Shown here: in pieces, positions 32,606-44,348 of the stretch
How positions within the stretch are numbered: position 1 is the first letter of the stretch
How the letters are laid out: the number at the start of each line of letters is the position of its first letter
Assembly (NCBI GenBank): GCA_017983755.1
Contig: JAGOAU010000002.1
Location: 124,001-188,000 of the forward strand
DNA from: Azonexus sp.
GTDB taxonomy: Bacteria > Pseudomonadota > Gammaproteobacteria > Burkholderiales > Rhodocyclaceae
Length of the DNA: 64,000 nucleotides
Direction of reading: 5' to 3'
The notes under the pieces: model-generated
The model's database searches: none
The model's input: the letters and a program-made list of their open reading frames with translations, nothing else
Told to the model about the DNA's origin: nothing
Translations under genes and position numbers: made by a program

Positions 32606-33481
32606 TCAGGCGCTGATCTTGGCAAACCACACCTGCATGCGCTTCCAGCCATCCTCCGCCTCCTCCCTGCGGAAACTTGGCCGATAGTCGGCATGGAAGG
32701 CATGCGGCGCGTTGTCATAGATGTGGATTTCCGACTTGCGCGCGGCGGCGCTTCCAGCCTGCAGGGCCTTTTCCATTGCTTCCACGGTTTCGAGCGGGAT
32801 GCCGGTATCGAGGCCGCCATAGAGCCCGAGAACCGGTGCCAGCAACTTGTCGGCAACATCGATGGGATGGCGTGGCGTGAACTCGTTGACCTCGCCGACC
32901 AGGCGCCCGTACCAGGCGACACCCGCCTTGACTTGCGGATTGTGCGCACAGTAGAGCCAGGCAATGCGCCCGCCCCAGCAGAACCCGGTAATCGCCAGAC
33001 GGTTGATGTCAGCGCCTTTCGACGCCGCCCAGGCGGCAGCGGCGTCGAGATCGCTCATCACCTGCGCGTCCGGCGTCTTGCTGGTGATCTTCGACTGAAT
33101 CTCGGAAATGCTCGACATCTGGCGGGGATCGCCAAGGCGGGCAAACAACTCCGGTGCAATCGCACAGTAGCCGAGCTTGGCGAGGCGCCGGCAGACATCC
33201 CTGATGTATTCATGGGCGCCGAAAATTTCGGAAACCACCAGCACCACCGGGGGTTTGTTCACCCCTTTGGGCACCGCGCGGTAGGCAACCATTTCGCCGT
33301 CCTTGACCGGCACCTTGACCTCGCCAGCCAGCAGACCGGTATCGTCGGTCTTGATAGCCGTCTGTGCCATTACGGGCTGCACCGCCAGGGCAAAGCCTGC
33401 ACCCAGGCTGGTCACGAGAAAGCTCCGCCGGTCAAAGGACTGCGCTGGAACGAGGCTGTCGAATTCCGGGTTGGGGTTCAT
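32606..33481 (-). CDS. Exported dienelactone hydrolase family protein
   Basis: 291 residues from ATG 33481 with AAGGAGA upstream. A twin-arginine signal ([16 protein letters not shown]) ends near VMAQ. The alpha/beta-hydrolase core has the Cys-Asp-His triad of the family: Cys in FCWGG, Asp in YGGLDTGIP and His in PHAFHADY. It probably hydrolyses lactone or ester bonds in the periplasm; the natural substrate is unknown. Follows rng on the same strand by 20 bases. Confidence 0.9.
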   Translation of the reverse strand: MNPNPEFDSLVPAQSFDRRSFLVTSLGAGFALAVQPVMAQTAIKTDDTGLLAGEVKVPVKDGEMVAYRAVPKGVNKPPVVLVVSEIFGAHEYIRDVCRRLAKLGYCAIAPELFARLGDPRQMSSISEIQSKITSKTPDAQVMSDLDAAAAWAASKGADINRLAITGFCWGGRIAWLYCAHNPQVKAGVAWYGRLVGEVNEFTPRHPIDVADKLLAPVLGLYGGLDTGIPLETVEAMEKALQAGSAAARKSEIHIYDNAPHAFHADYRPSFRREEAEDGWKRMQVWFAKISA

Positions 33482-33501
33482 GTTTGTCTCCTTTGTTGTG
33501 A

Positions 33502-34953
<1,452 letters not shown>

Positions 34954-34988
34954 GGCGCGTAAAATGCTCGGTTTTTCAGTATTTTACT

Positions 34989-36248
34989 ATGCGCAAGGCT
35001 CCCGAACTCCTCGCCCCCGCCGGTTCGCTCGAAATGATGCGGACGGCCTTCGCCTTTGGCGCCGATGCGATCTATGCCGGCCAGCCGCGCTACAGCCTGC
35101 GCGTGCGCAACAACGAATTCGGCACCATCGCCGCGTTGCAGGAGGGGATCGACGAGGCGCACGCCACCGGCAAGCAGTTCTTCGTGGTCAGCAACATCTT
35201 TCCGCACAACGCCAAGCTCGCCACCTACCTCGCCGACATGGCGCCGGTCATCGCCCTGAAGCCGGACGCGCTGATCATGTCCGACCCCGGCCTTATCGAC
35301 ATGGTGCGCGAAACCTGGCCCGAGCAGGCGGTTCACCTCTCCGTTCAGTCGAACACGGTGAACTGGGCAGCCGTCCGCTTCTGGAAGAAGCTGGGGCTGA
35401 CGCGCATCATCCTGTCGCGCGAACTGTCGCTCGACGAAGTCGCCGAAATCCGTCAGCAATGCCCGGACATCGAACTCGAGGTCTTCGTCCATGGCGCGCT
35501 GTGCATCGCCTACTCCGGCCGCTGCCTGCTTTCCGGCTATTTCAATCACCGCGATCCGAACCAGGGCACGTGCACCAACTCCTGCCGTTGGGACTACAAG
35601 GTGTCGACCTCCGACGGCCAGCCAGCCCGCGAGCAGGAAATCCTGCTCGAAGAAAGGCAGCGCCCGGGCGAACTGATGCCGATCGAGGAAGACGAGCACG
35701 GCACCTACATCCTCAACTCGAAGGACCTGCGTGCCATCGAGCACGTGCATCGTCTCGTCGAGATCGGCGTCGATTCGCTCAAGATCGAAGGGCGTACCAA
35801 AAGCCCCTACTACGTCGCCCGTACCACGCAGTCTTACCGCCAGGCGATCGACGACGCGGTCGCCGGCAAGCCGCTCGACCCGGAACTGCTGCGCGAACTC
35901 GAAGGCCTGGCCAACCGCGGCTATACCGACGGCTTCTACCAGCGCCACCACGACGCCGACTACCAGAACTACCTGCGCGGCCATTCCGAATCCGACCGCA
36001 GCCTGTATGTCGGCGACGCCGTACGTTTCGATGCGGCACGCGGCCTGATGGAAATCGAGGTAAAAAACCGGTTCACCGCAACCGACCGCCTCGAATGCGT
36101 GCACCCGTGCGGCAACCACACGTGGACGCCCGCGCGCATGGAAAACGCCACCGGGCAACCAGTCGCAGTCGCTCCGGGCAGCGGCCATCGGGTGTGGGTC
36201 GATTTGCCGGAAAGCTGTGTCAACGCTTTCGTGGCCCGCTTCGTTTAA
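34989..36248 (+). CDS. trhP: tRNA 5-hydroxyuridine synthesis protein, peptidase U32 family
   Basis: 419 residues. The U32 signature is MRKAPELLAPAGSLEMM...GADAIYAG at the start and EVFVHGALCIAYSGRCLLSGYF (in two parts) near 165-185, followed by Cys in GTCTNSCRWDY. The Cys cluster binds an iron-sulfur centre. YegQ/TrhP makes 5-hydroxyuridine at tRNA position 34 from prephenate-linked chemistry. Despite the family name it is not an active protease. Confidence 0.93.
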   Translation: MRKAPELLAPAGSLEMMRTAFAFGADAIYAGQPRYSLRVRNNEFGTIAALQEGIDEAHATGKQFFVVSNIFPHNAKLATYLADMAPVIALKPDALIMSDPGLIDMVRETWPEQAVHLSVQSNTVNWAAVRFWKKLGLTRIILSRELSLDEVAEIRQQCPDIELEVFVHGALCIAYSGRCLLSGYFNHRDPNQGTCTNSCRWDYKVSTSDGQPAREQEILLEERQRPGELMPIEEDEHGTYILNSKDLRAIEHVHRLVEIGVDSLKIEGRTKSPYYVARTTQSYRQAIDDAVAGKPLDPELLRELEGLANRGYTDGFYQRHHDADYQNYLRGHSESDRSLYVGDAVRFDAARGLMEIEVKNRFTATDRLECVHPCGNHTWTPARMENATGQPVAVAPGSGHRVWVDLPESCVNAFVARFV

Positions 36249-36316
36249 CAACTATTCCCATAAAAACAATACGATAATTTTTGTGCGCCGCAGCAATCAA
36301 GTATAAGATTCCCGCC

Positions 36317-37408
36317 ATGAGCCATCCCTCCGCCCGCATGCCGCTGATCGACGCGCTGAAAGCCATTGCGTCGCAACTCATCGTGCTGCATCACCTGGCC
36401 GCCTACGGCCCGCTGTCGACAGCGCTGCAGCAGGCGGTGCCGGGGCTGGTCGGCTGGTTCTACGACTATGCGCGCATGGCGGTGCAGGTATTTCTGGTCA
36501 TCGGCGGCTTCCTGGCGGCGCGCGGACTATCCGCGCAGGGAGACGGCCTCGCTACCGCACCTTTCGGCCTGATCTGGAAGCGCTACACGCGGCTGGTCAT
36601 TCCCTTCATGGCTGCCATGGCGCTGGCTGTCATCTGCGCCGCGATTGCGGACCACTGGATGGACGACGACTCGATCCCGGCCCGCGCCTCGCTGGCGCAA
36701 TGGTTTGCCCACGTCTTCCTGCTGCACGGCATTCTTGATTTCGACTCGCTGTCGGCCGGCGCCTGGTATGTCGCCATCGATTTCCAGCTCTTCGCGCTGA
36801 TGGCGCTGCTGCTCTGGCTCGGTCATGCCGGCGGGCAACTGCTCGGCGCCTTCCGCTACCTGGCGATGCTGCTGGTGTGCACACTGGCCGTCGTCTCGCT
36901 GCTCTGGTTCAACCGCGATGCGGCCTGGGACAACTGGGGACTCTACTTCTTCGGCTCCTACGGCCTGGGCGCCGCGACCTGGTGGGCATCCGAACGCCGC
37001 CGCCTGGCCACCTGGCTGGCCGTCATCGCGGCGGTCGGCATCCTTGCGCTGGTCATTGATTTCCGGCTGCGCATCGCACTGGCGTTAACGGTCGCGCTCG
37101 GCCTCGGCTTTGCCCGCCGCAGCGGCCTGCTCGAGCGCTGGCCGGACAACGCCGTGTTCGCCTATCTGGGCCGGATTTCCTATTCGGTCTTTCTGGTGCA
37201 CTTCCCGATCTGCCTGCTGGCCAACGGTCTCTACGCGAAATTCGGCCTCGAATCGGCGTCGACCGCAGCCATCGGCATGGCGCTGGCGTGGACGGCCAGC
37301 ATGGGCGCCGCCACCCTCTTCTACCGCTACGTCGAGAGCCCGGCGGCCAGCGTGCGGATCAACGCGACGCTCGCCTGGCCTGTCAGGCGGCTGCTCAAGC
37401 TGGGCTAG
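36317..37408 (+). CDS. Acyltransferase 3 family membrane protein
   Basis: 363 residues from ATG 36317 ([18 protein letters not shown]). About ten hydrophobic helices and the family start pattern [19 protein letters not shown], with the His-rich LHH catalytic region near residue 25, and [15 protein letters not shown] near the end. These proteins O-acylate surface glycans or lipids. The stop codon shares CTAG with the convergent acetoacetyl-CoA synthetase stop. Specific substrate unknown. Confidence 0.88.
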   Translation: MSHPSARMPLIDALKAIASQLIVLHHLAAYGPLSTALQQAVPGLVGWFYDYARMAVQVFLVIGGFLAARGLSAQGDGLATAPFGLIWKRYTRLVIPFMAAMALAVICAAIADHWMDDDSIPARASLAQWFAHVFLLHGILDFDSLSAGAWYVAIDFQLFALMALLLWLGHAGGQLLGAFRYLAMLLVCTLAVVSLLWFNRDAAWDNWGLYFFGSYGLGAATWWASERRRLATWLAVIAAVGILALVIDFRLRIALALTVALGLGFARRSGLLERWPDNAVFAYLGRISYSVFLVHFPICLLANGLYAKFGLESASTAAIGMALAWTASMGAATLFYRYVESPAASVRINATLAWPVRRLLKLG

Positions 37409-39363
37409 TCAGCCAGTTCGGCACGCTGCCGGAAGAACTCCAGCGCTTCCGGGTTGGCCAGCGCCTCGACGTTCTTGACCGGCCGCTCATGCACGACGTT
37501 GCGCACCGCCAGTTCGACGATCTTGCCGGACTTGGTGCGCGGGATGTCCTGCACCTGCACCACCCGCGCCGGCACATGGCGCGGCGTCGTGTTGTCCCTG
37601 ATCTGCTTCTTGATGCGCTCGGTCAATGCGGCGTCGAGCTCCCGGCCTTCCTGCAGCTTGACGAAGAGCACGACGCGGACATCGTCGTGCCGCCCGGGCG
37701 GCCAGTCCTGGCCGATGACCAGCGCTTCGAGGATTTCCGGCAACTGCTCGACCTGGCGGTAGATTTCCGCCGTGCCGATACGCACGCCGCCCGGGTTCAG
37801 CGTGGCGTCCGAACGGCCGTAGATGATCATGCCGTCGTGCGCGGTCAGTTCCGAGAAATCGCCGTGGCACCAGGTATTCTCGAAGCGCTCGAAATAAGCG
37901 GCGTGGTATTTGCTGCCATCGGCATCGTTCCAGAAACCGACTGGCATCACCGGGAAGGGCCTGGTGCACACCAGTTCGCCCTTTTGCCCACGCACCGGCT
38001 GGCCGATGTCGTCGACCACGTCGACCGCCATGCCCAGTCCGCGACACTGGATCTCGCCGCGCCAGACCGGCAGCACCGGGTTGCCAAGGACGAAGCAGGA
38101 AACGATGTCGGTGCCGCCGGAAATCGAGGCGAGCAGGATGTCCTGCTTGATCTCGCGATAGACCCAATCGAAGCCCTCCGGCGACAGCGGGCTGCCGGTC
38201 GAGAACATGGCGCGCAGGGCGCCGAGGTCATGGGTCTTGCCCGGCGTCAGGCCGAGTTTGGCGGCGGCGTCGATGAACTTGGCCGAGGTGCCGAAATGGG
38301 TCATTTTTTCCGCGGCCGCATAATCGAACAGCACCGTGCCGCCACCGGCGAAGGGCGAGCCATCGTAGAGCAGCAACGTGGCGCCGCAGGCGAGGCCGGA
38401 AACCAGCCAGTTCCACATCATCCAGCCACAGGTGGTGAAATAGAACAAACGGTCGCCAGGGCGCACGTCGCTGTGCAGCTGGTGCTCCTTCAGATGCTGC
38501 AGCAGCACGCCGCCGTGGCAATGGACGATGCACTTCGGGACGCCAGTGGTGCCCGACGAGAACATGATGAACAGCGGATGATCGAAGACAACGCGCTTGA
38601 AAATGACCTCTTTTTGGCCGTCGACCGCAACAGCCTCGTTCCAGCCGACCGCATTGGCGATATTTCCGATCTCCGGTACGGCATTCAGGTAGGGCACGAC
38701 CACCGTCTTCAGCAGCGACGGCATCTGCGCCGCCACCGCGGCGTTCTTCTCCAGGCAATCGACCGGCTTGCCGTTGTACCAGTAGCCATCGACGCAGACC
38801 AGCACCTTCGGCTCGATCTGGCCGAAGCGGTCGAGCACGCCCTGCACACCGAAATCCGGCGAGGCCGACGACCAGATGGCGCCGAGCGCGGTCGTCGCCA
38901 GCATGGCGACCAGGGTTTCCGGGAGGTTGGGCAGGTAGCCGGCGACGCGGTCGCCCTCGCCGACCCCGGCGGCGATCAGGAATTGCTGGAAGCGGACGAC
39001 CTCGCGGTAGAGTTCGGCGCGCGACATCCGCCGTTTGACCTTGTCCTCGCCCCAGAAAACCAGCGCCTCGCCGTCGTCGCGCCGTTGCAGCAGGTTCTCG
39101 GCGTAGTTCAGGCGGGCTTCGGGAAACCAGCGGGCACCGGGCATCCTGTCACGGTCGACGAGGATTTTCGTGCCTTTTTCACCGACCGCGCCGCAGAAAT
39201 CCCACAGCAGCGACCAGAAAGCCTCGGGCTGGTCGACCGACCATTGCCAGAGACCGGCGTAGCTGCCGTGGCCGGTCGCCTGCATGAGCTGCGCCATGCG
39301 CGTGGCGCCGACGGTTTGCGGATTGGGGCGCCACAGCGGCGCGGCATCGATGGCGTAGGTCAT
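37405..39363 (-). CDS. Acetoacetate-CoA ligase (acetoacetyl-CoA synthetase)
   Basis: 652 residues, full length. Adenylate-forming motifs: [50 protein letters not shown] and the C-terminal PRTKSGK with its acyl-adenylation Lys. The N-terminus ([22 protein letters not shown]) separates it from acetyl-CoA synthetase. It activates acetoacetate with ATP and CoA, commonly for reuse of polyhydroxybutyrate-derived ketone bodies. Confidence 0.95.
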   Translation of the reverse strand: MTYAIDAAPLWRPNPQTVGATRMAQLMQATGHGSYAGLWQWSVDQPEAFWSLLWDFCGAVGEKGTKILVDRDRMPGARWFPEARLNYAENLLQRRDDGEALVFWGEDKVKRRMSRAELYREVVRFQQFLIAAGVGEGDRVAGYLPNLPETLVAMLATTALGAIWSSASPDFGVQGVLDRFGQIEPKVLVCVDGYWYNGKPVDCLEKNAAVAAQMPSLLKTVVVPYLNAVPEIGNIANAVGWNEAVAVDGQKEVIFKRVVFDHPLFIMFSSGTTGVPKCIVHCHGGVLLQHLKEHQLHSDVRPGDRLFYFTTCGWMMWNWLVSGLACGATLLLYDGSPFAGGGTVLFDYAAAEKMTHFGTSAKFIDAAAKLGLTPGKTHDLGALRAMFSTGSPLSPEGFDWVYREIKQDILLASISGGTDIVSCFVLGNPVLPVWRGEIQCRGLGMAVDVVDDIGQPVRGQKGELVCTRPFPVMPVGFWNDADGSKYHAAYFERFENTWCHGDFSELTAHDGMIIYGRSDATLNPGGVRIGTAEIYRQVEQLPEILEALVIGQDWPPGRHDDVRVVLFVKLQEGRELDAALTERIKKQIRDNTTPRHVPARVVQVQDIPRTKSGKIVELAVRNVVHERPVKNVEALANPEALEFFRQRAELAD

Positions 39364-39449
39364 GTCTTGTCTCCGGTATTTTCTTGTCCCGCCACTTTAG
39401 CGGTTTTCAACAGCTTGGACTGTCGCCACCCGGACAGTTCCGCATTTGC

Positions 39450-40148
39450 CTAGAACGGCGGCTCACTCTTTACAATCAGCCACGCGCCGCTGACCGGGTG
39501 CCTGAAGCCCAGCGCGGCGGCATGCAGCAACAGGCGCGGCGCCTGGGCCAGGATGTCCGGTGGCGCATAGAGATCGTCGCCGAGAATCGGGTGGCCGATG
39601 GCCTGCAAATGTACCCGCAACTGGTGCGAGCGACCGGTTTCCGGCACCAGACGCACGCGCGTCGCGTCGCTCGCGGCATCATAGGACAAGACCTCCAGAT
39701 GCGTCAGCGCCGGTTTTCCCTGAACGAAATCGACCATCTGGCGCGGCCGGTTCGGCCAGTCGGCGATCAGCGGCAGGTCGATGCTGCGCTCGCTGCCGGC
39801 GACCCGGCCGGTGACCACGGCGGTGTATTCCTTCTCCACCTTGCGCAGCTCGAACAGGCGGCCAAGCGCCCGATGCACCGCGGGGTTGCGCGCCATGACG
39901 AGCAGGCCCGAGGTGTCCATGTCGAGACGATGCACGATCAATGCCCCGGGAAAGCGCGCCTGTACCCGGCTGACCAGGTTGTCGTCCATGCCGGGGCCGC
40001 GTCCCGGTACCGAGAGCAGGCCGGACGGCTTGTCCACGACCAGCAAATCGGCATCGATGTGGCAAACGGTGAGGCCGTCGTCGGGCGGCGGCGCATAGGC
40101 GGGAGGGATGCGGATCATCGACAGGGTATTGGTGCGAAGTTCGCGCAT
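39450..40148 (-). CDS. rluA: RluA-family pseudouridine synthase
   Basis: 232 residues from ATG 40148; Met at codon 11 (40118) is an equally good start. Catalytic Asp in HRLDMDTSGL, preceded by VVDKPSGLLSVPG, and the RxHQLRVH block (GRSHQLRVHL). The short single-domain form without an S4 domain points to RluA, which modifies 23S rRNA and some tRNAs. Divergent from the enoyl-CoA hydratase gene. Confidence 0.88.
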   Translation of the reverse strand: MRELRTNTLSMIRIPPAYAPPPDDGLTVCHIDADLLVVDKPSGLLSVPGRGPGMDDNLVSRVQARFPGALIVHRLDMDTSGLLVMARNPAVHRALGRLFELRKVEKEYTAVVTGRVAGSERSIDLPLIADWPNRPRQMVDFVQGKPALTHLEVLSYDAASDATRVRLVPETGRSHQLRVHLQAIGHPILGDDLYAPPDILAQAPRLLLHAAALGFRHPVSGAWLIVKSEPPF

Positions 40149-40281
40149 GGTAGCGGCTCGCCCGCGCCCTGAACAGCGCCCTGCCGGCCATGCGTATTGC
40201 CCGCCCTGGCGTTAAACTGGCGGCCGAAAGCCATTCCACAACACGGCCGCGACGCGACGGCCATCCCGGGAGACAACCCCC

Positions 40282-41055
40282 ATGACCCAAGTAGTCCTCA
40301 CCGAAACCATCGGCAAGGTCGGCCTGATCCGCATCAACCGCCCCGAAGCCCTGAACGCGCTGAACAACGACGTCGTCGACGGCATCGCTGCCGCCATCGA
40401 CACCTTCGAGGCCGACGAGAACATCGGCTGCATCGTCATCACCGGCAACGAGAAGGCCTTCGCCGCGGGAGCCGATATCGGCTTCATGAAGGATTTCGAC
40501 TACATGCATGCCTACAAGACCGATTTCATCACCCGCAACTGGGAACGCATCAAGACGGCACGGAAACCGGTGATCGCTGCGGTCGCCGGCTTTGCGCTGG
40601 GCGGTGGCTGCGAGATGGCGATGATGTGCGACATGATCTATGCCGCCGACACGGCGAAGTTTGGTCAACCCGAAATCAAGCTCGGCACCCTGCCCGGCGC
40701 TGGTGGCACGCAACGCCTGCCGCGTGCGATGGGCAAGGCCAAGGCGATGGACCTGTGCCTGACGGCACGGATGATGGATGCCGCCGAAGCCGAGAAGGCC
40801 GGCCTAGTCGCCCGCGTCATGCCGGCCGAGCAGTTGCTGGAGGAAACCCTGAAGGCGGCCCAGACCATCGCCGGCTTCTCGCTGCCGGTGGTGATGATGA
40901 TCAAGGAATCGGTCAATCGCGCGTTCGAGTCGTCGCTGAACGAGGGGCTGCTGTTCGAGCGCCGGGTGTTCCATGCCGCCTTCGCGCTGGAGGACCAGAA
41001 GGAAGGCATGGCCGCCTTCGCGGAGAAGCGCAAGCCGAGCTTCAGGAACCGCTGA
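40282..41055 (+). CDS. Enoyl-CoA hydratase
   Basis: 257 residues, crotonase fold: [13 protein letters not shown], oxyanion-hole segments [11 protein letters not shown] and [13 protein letters not shown], catalytic Glu in [20 protein letters not shown] (second Glu position Gly-rich, as in many hydratases). Hydrates trans-2-enoyl-CoA in beta-oxidation or aromatic degradation. A Shine-Dalgarno GGGAG lies before the ATG. The next gene starts at the base after its stop codon. Confidence 0.94.
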   Translation: MTQVVLTETIGKVGLIRINRPEALNALNNDVVDGIAAAIDTFEADENIGCIVITGNEKAFAAGADIGFMKDFDYMHAYKTDFITRNWERIKTARKPVIAAVAGFALGGGCEMAMMCDMIYAADTAKFGQPEIKLGTLPGAGGTQRLPRAMGKAKAMDLCLTARMMDAAEAEKAGLVARVMPAEQLLEETLKAAQTIAGFSLPVVMMIKESVNRAFESSLNEGLLFERRVFHAAFALEDQKEGMAAFAEKRKPSFRNR

Positions 41056-42132
41056 GTGCATCTCTTCGTCGACATCTCCAGCCACGGCTTCGGCCACCTA
41101 GCCATCGCCGGGCCGGTGCTCGATGCCGTGGCCGCAATCGACCCGGATTTGCGCCTGACCGTACGCAGCGGCCTGCCGGCGGCCAAGCTCGCCCAGCGCA
41201 TCCGGTCGCCCTTCGAACATATCGCGATGGCCAGCGACTTCGGCTACGTGATGCACGACGCGCTGAGTATTGACCTCACCACGACCGCTGACGCCTATCG
41301 CACCGCGCATGCCGACTGGCGGGCGCGCGTCGCCGCCGAGGCGGCGTTTCTCGAGCGCCTGCAACCCGACGCCGTACTAAGCAACGTTAGCTGTCTGCCG
41401 CTGGCCGGCGCGGCTGTCGCCGGCATGCCGGCGCTGGCGATCTGCTCGTTGAACTGGGCGGAACTGTTCGAGTATTTTTTTGGGCACGAGGACTGGGCGG
41501 CGCCGATTCATGCCGAAATGCTGGCGGCCTATCGGGCAGCGGAAAAATTCATCCGTATCACCCCGGCGATGGTGATGGCCGACCTCGCCAATACGACCAG
41601 CGTCGGCCCGGTCGCCAGCCTCGGTCGCCGGCACGATCTCGGGCTGAACGGCGACAAGGCGGTGCTGATCGCGCTGGGCGGCATCGACCACCACCTGCCG
41701 GTCGATCACTGGCCGCGCCTGCCCGGTGTCCGCTGGCTGGTCGCCCGGCACTGGCGGTGCACGCATCCGGACGCCATCGCCTACGAAGACTTCGGCCTTT
41801 CCTTCACCGACCTTCTGTGTTCCGCCGACGCCATCGTCACCAAGCCCGGCTACGGCACCTTTACCGAAGCCGCCTGCAACGGTACGCCGGTGCTCTACCA
41901 GCGCCGCGCCGACTGGCCGGAACAGGACTGCCTGATCGACTGGCTGCACGGCCACGGCCGCTGCCGGGAAATCGCCGGCGCCGACCTGGCGGCAGGCAAT
42001 CTCGCCGGGCCACTCGCCGAACTCTGGCAGCAGACGCCGCCCTCCCTGCCGCAAGCCGATGGCGCCCGCGCTGCTGCCGAACTCATCTGTCGCGGGCGGC
42101 TCCCTGGTTCGCTGCCAGCGACTGCCGGGTGA
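41056..42132 (+). CDS. GT-B-fold glycosyltransferase-like protein
   Basis: 358 residues from GTG 41056, immediately after the enoyl-CoA hydratase stop. It starts MHLFVDISSHGFGHL, the Gly/His loop of MurG-like or L-arabinokinase-N-terminal-like GT-B proteins, and has the donor-site block ADAIVTKPGYGTFTEAA. Substrate unknown. The last 50 bases overlap the convergent PBP7 gene. Confidence 0.75.
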   Translation: MHLFVDISSHGFGHLAIAGPVLDAVAAIDPDLRLTVRSGLPAAKLAQRIRSPFEHIAMASDFGYVMHDALSIDLTTTADAYRTAHADWRARVAAEAAFLERLQPDAVLSNVSCLPLAGAAVAGMPALAICSLNWAELFEYFFGHEDWAAPIHAEMLAAYRAAEKFIRITPAMVMADLANTTSVGPVASLGRRHDLGLNGDKAVLIALGGIDHHLPVDHWPRLPGVRWLVARHWRCTHPDAIAYEDFGLSFTDLLCSADAIVTKPGYGTFTEAACNGTPVLYQRRADWPEQDCLIDWLHGHGRCREIAGADLAAGNLAGPLAELWQQTPPSLPQADGARAAAELICRGRLPGSLPATAG

Positions 42133-42904
42133 ATTGGCGCAGCGCGTTCATGTCCTGGGCACGCGCCTCGCGGTCGCGGGCATTGAGAACCACGAGGGCA
42201 AAGACCTGACCCCCGAATTCCTCGGCCATCGCCAGGCAATAGCCGGCGGCTGCGGTGAACCCGGTTTTTCCGGCCAAAAGCGAAACCGAACGGTCGTGAG
42301 CAAAGCGATTGACGTTCATCCTGCCACCGACCGCGGGCCTTCTGGCGAGATTGCGGAACCACGGCAACTGCGACAGCATCACCAGCAGCACGCCGAGGTC
42401 GCGGGCGCTGGCCTTGTTGAAGGCCGACAAACCGGAAGAGTCGCCGAAATCGAAGCTGAACAACTGCATCTGGGTGAGCAAGGCGCGCATCGCGTACTGG
42501 AATTCCGGCCAGCCGCCGGGAAAGCTGCGCGCCAGTGTCGCCGCGGCACGGTTGTCGGAGGCCACCAGCAGCCATTCGAGCAATTCCTCGCGCCGCCAGG
42601 TCGAACCGACCGGCAGGTTCGATGCAGTATGCTGCGACAATGCCGCATCGGCCTCGCTGACGCGGATTTTCTCGTCCAGCGGCAACCCGGCGCTGAGGAT
42701 CACCCAGGCGGTGATCAGCTTGCTGACCGAGGCAATCGGCACCGGCGCATCGGCATTGACCGCCAGCAGCGTGTCGTCGAGATTGCCGACGTAGGCGTGG
42801 CGCGCGGTGAGGCGCGGCGCCGTCGGCGGCCCTCCGGCCAGCGCCGGCCCGCAGGCCAGCCAGGCCAGACTCCCGAGCAGCAGGCGGCGGCGCCCGTCAG
42901 GCAC
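42083..42904 (-). CDS. pbpG: D-alanyl-D-alanine endopeptidase (PBP7-type)
   Basis: 273 residues with a signal peptide (LLLGSLAWLACGPALA). The three active-site motifs of S11 serine peptidases are in order: SVSK (nucleophile Ser), SDN and KTG. It cleaves peptidoglycan cross-links in the periplasm. The length fits PBP7 and is shorter than DacA-type carboxypeptidases. Follows maf on the same strand by 9 bases. Confidence 0.9.
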   Translation of the reverse strand: MPDGRRRLLLGSLAWLACGPALAGGPPTAPRLTARHAYVGNLDDTLLAVNADAPVPIASVSKLITAWVILSAGLPLDEKIRVSEADAALSQHTASNLPVGSTWRREELLEWLLVASDNRAAATLARSFPGGWPEFQYAMRALLTQMQLFSFDFGDSSGLSAFNKASARDLGVLLVMLSQLPWFRNLARRPAVGGRMNVNRFAHDRSVSLLAGKTGFTAAAGYCLAMAEEFGGQVFALVVLNARDREARAQDMNALRQFTRQSLAANQGAARDR

Positions 42905-42913
42905 GGCCAGAGC

Positions 42914-43516
42914 TCAGAAACGCCAGCCGAAGCGCTTCAGCAATTCCCCGGTTTCGCAGACCGGCAGGCCCATGACGCCGGTGTAGCTGCCAGCCAGGTG
43001 CTCGACGAACAAGCCGGCGCGGCCCTGGATGCCGTAGGCGCCGGCCTTGTCCATCGGCTCGCCGCTGCGCACGTAATGGCGGATCTCATCGTCGTCGATC
43101 GGCCGGAAGCGCACTTCGCTGACCGACAGCACGTACTCGGTCCGCCCTTCGTGGCAGACCGCCACCCCGGTCAGCACGCGATGCGTCTGGCCGGAAAGGC
43201 GCTGCAGGATGGCCGTCGCATCGGCGTCATCGACCGGCTTGCCGATAATCTCGCCGGCGAATTCGAGGGTGGTATCGGCGGCCAGGATGGGCCGCATCGG
43301 CAGGCGCCGCTCGGCCAGCAGATCGATGCCGTGGTCGGCCTTGGCACGCGCCACACGCTCGACATAATCGAGCGCCGCTTCGCCGCCATGCACGGATTCG
43401 TCGACCTGCGGGTCACAACGCAAGCCGGCGCGGAAGATCAGGGTATCGAAGGTAACTCCCATCTGGGTCAGCAGTTCACGGCGGCGCGGGCTGCGCGAAG
43501 CAAGATAGAGACGCAT
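42914..43516 (-). CDS. maf: Maf-family nucleoside triphosphate pyrophosphatase
   Basis: 200 residues from the second of two tandem ATGs (43519/43516): [16 protein letters not shown] is the family start. Catalytic Asp in LAADTTLEF, and DKAGAYGIQGRAG. Maf proteins hydrolyse non-canonical or pyrimidine nucleotides (dTTP/UTP/m7GTP types). The start codons overlap the rlmH stop. Confidence 0.95.
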   Translation of the reverse strand: MRLYLASRSPRRRELLTQMGVTFDTLIFRAGLRCDPQVDESVHGGEAALDYVERVARAKADHGIDLLAERRLPMRPILAADTTLEFAGEIIGKPVDDADATAILQRLSGQTHRVLTGVAVCHEGRTEYVLSVSEVRFRPIDDDEIRHYVRSGEPMDKAGAYGIQGRAGLFVEHLAGSYTGVMGLPVCETGELLKRFGWRF

Positions 43517-43986
43517 CATCCCTCCCGGTGATAAGGGTGATTCTTCAATACGCTGACGGCACGGTAGAGCTGTTCGCATAGTACCAGCCGCGCCAGGCCA
43601 TGCGGCAGGGTCATGCTGGAAAGACGCAGCCGGTCGTCGGCCTGCTGCTTGAATTCGTCGTCGAGGCCGTCGGCGCTGCCGATCAGCAGTGCCACGTCGC
43701 GGCCGTCCTGCATCCAGGCTTCGAGGCGGCGGGCCAGCTTCAATGTGGTCAGATCGTCGCCCTTTTCGTCGAGGACGACGATGCGGCAGCCTGCCGGCAA
43801 GGCATCACGTATGCGCGTTTTTTCGGCGGCCAACAGCTGTTCGCGGGTTTTCGAGCCGCGCGCCTCGGGCTTGATTTCGCTGACGCTGGCCGGCAGTTCG
43901 CGCCGCATGCGCTTGAGGTACTCGGCGCAGCCGGCGCTCACCCATTCGGGCTGGCGATGGCCGACGGCGAGCACGCTCAGTTTCAT
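43516..43986 (-). CDS. rlmH: 23S rRNA (pseudouridine1915-N3) methyltransferase
   Basis: 156 residues from ATG 43986 ([15 protein letters not shown]), overlapping the rsfS stop. SPOUT-class knot: [13 protein letters not shown] and the invariant C-terminus [19 protein letters not shown], which ends at the stop. Standard length. Middle gene of the nadD-rsfS-rlmH-maf set. Confidence 0.97.
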   Translation of the reverse strand: MKLSVLAVGHRQPEWVSAGCAEYLKRMRRELPASVSEIKPEARGSKTREQLLAAEKTRIRDALPAGCRIVVLDEKGDDLTTLKLARRLEAWMQDGRDVALLIGSADGLDDEFKQQADDRLRLSSMTLPHGLARLVLCEQLYRAVSVLKNHPYHREG

Positions 43987-44348
43987 TCGCCGGCAGCCTG
44001 CTCCGCCGCCTTGCGCCGCTGGGCCGGCGTCGCCTGCCAGAGTTCTTCGAGGTTGTAGTACTGGCGCACCGTCGGCTGCATGACGTGGACGATGATGTCG
44101 CCGAGGTCGACCAGCACCCATTCGCCGCTTTCCTCGCCTTCCACCGACAGCACTTCGGCGCCGGCCTCGCGCACCTTTTCCTGGACATTGCGGGCCAGGG
44201 CCTTGACCTGGCGATTGGAATCGCCGGTGGCGATGACCAGCCGGTCGAACATCGACGTCAGCTTGGTGGTGTTGATGACCTCGATCTCCTTGCCCTTGAT
44301 GTCTTCAAGGGCGGAAACGACGATTTTTTGCAGCTTGCGAATGTCCAT
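43983..44348 (-). CDS. rsfS: Ribosomal silencing factor
   Basis: 121 residues with the conserved [33 protein letters not shown] and [14 protein letters not shown] blocks, then a short Ala/Arg tail. RsfS binds ribosomal protein L14 and blocks subunit joining in starvation. The start is adjacent to the nadD stop. Confidence 0.96.
   Translation of the reverse strand: MDIRKLQKIVVSALEDIKGKEIEVINTTKLTSMFDRLVIATGDSNRQVKALARNVQEKVREAGAEVLSVEGEESGEWVLVDLGDIIVHVMQPTVRQYYNLEELWQATPAQRRKAAEQAAGE

Noticed and set aside
37288-39453. 721-residue plus-strand frame opposite acetoacetyl-CoA synthetase
   Set aside because: High-GC antisense shadow; His/Asp/Arg-rich composition with no domain, while the minus strand encodes a full known enzyme.
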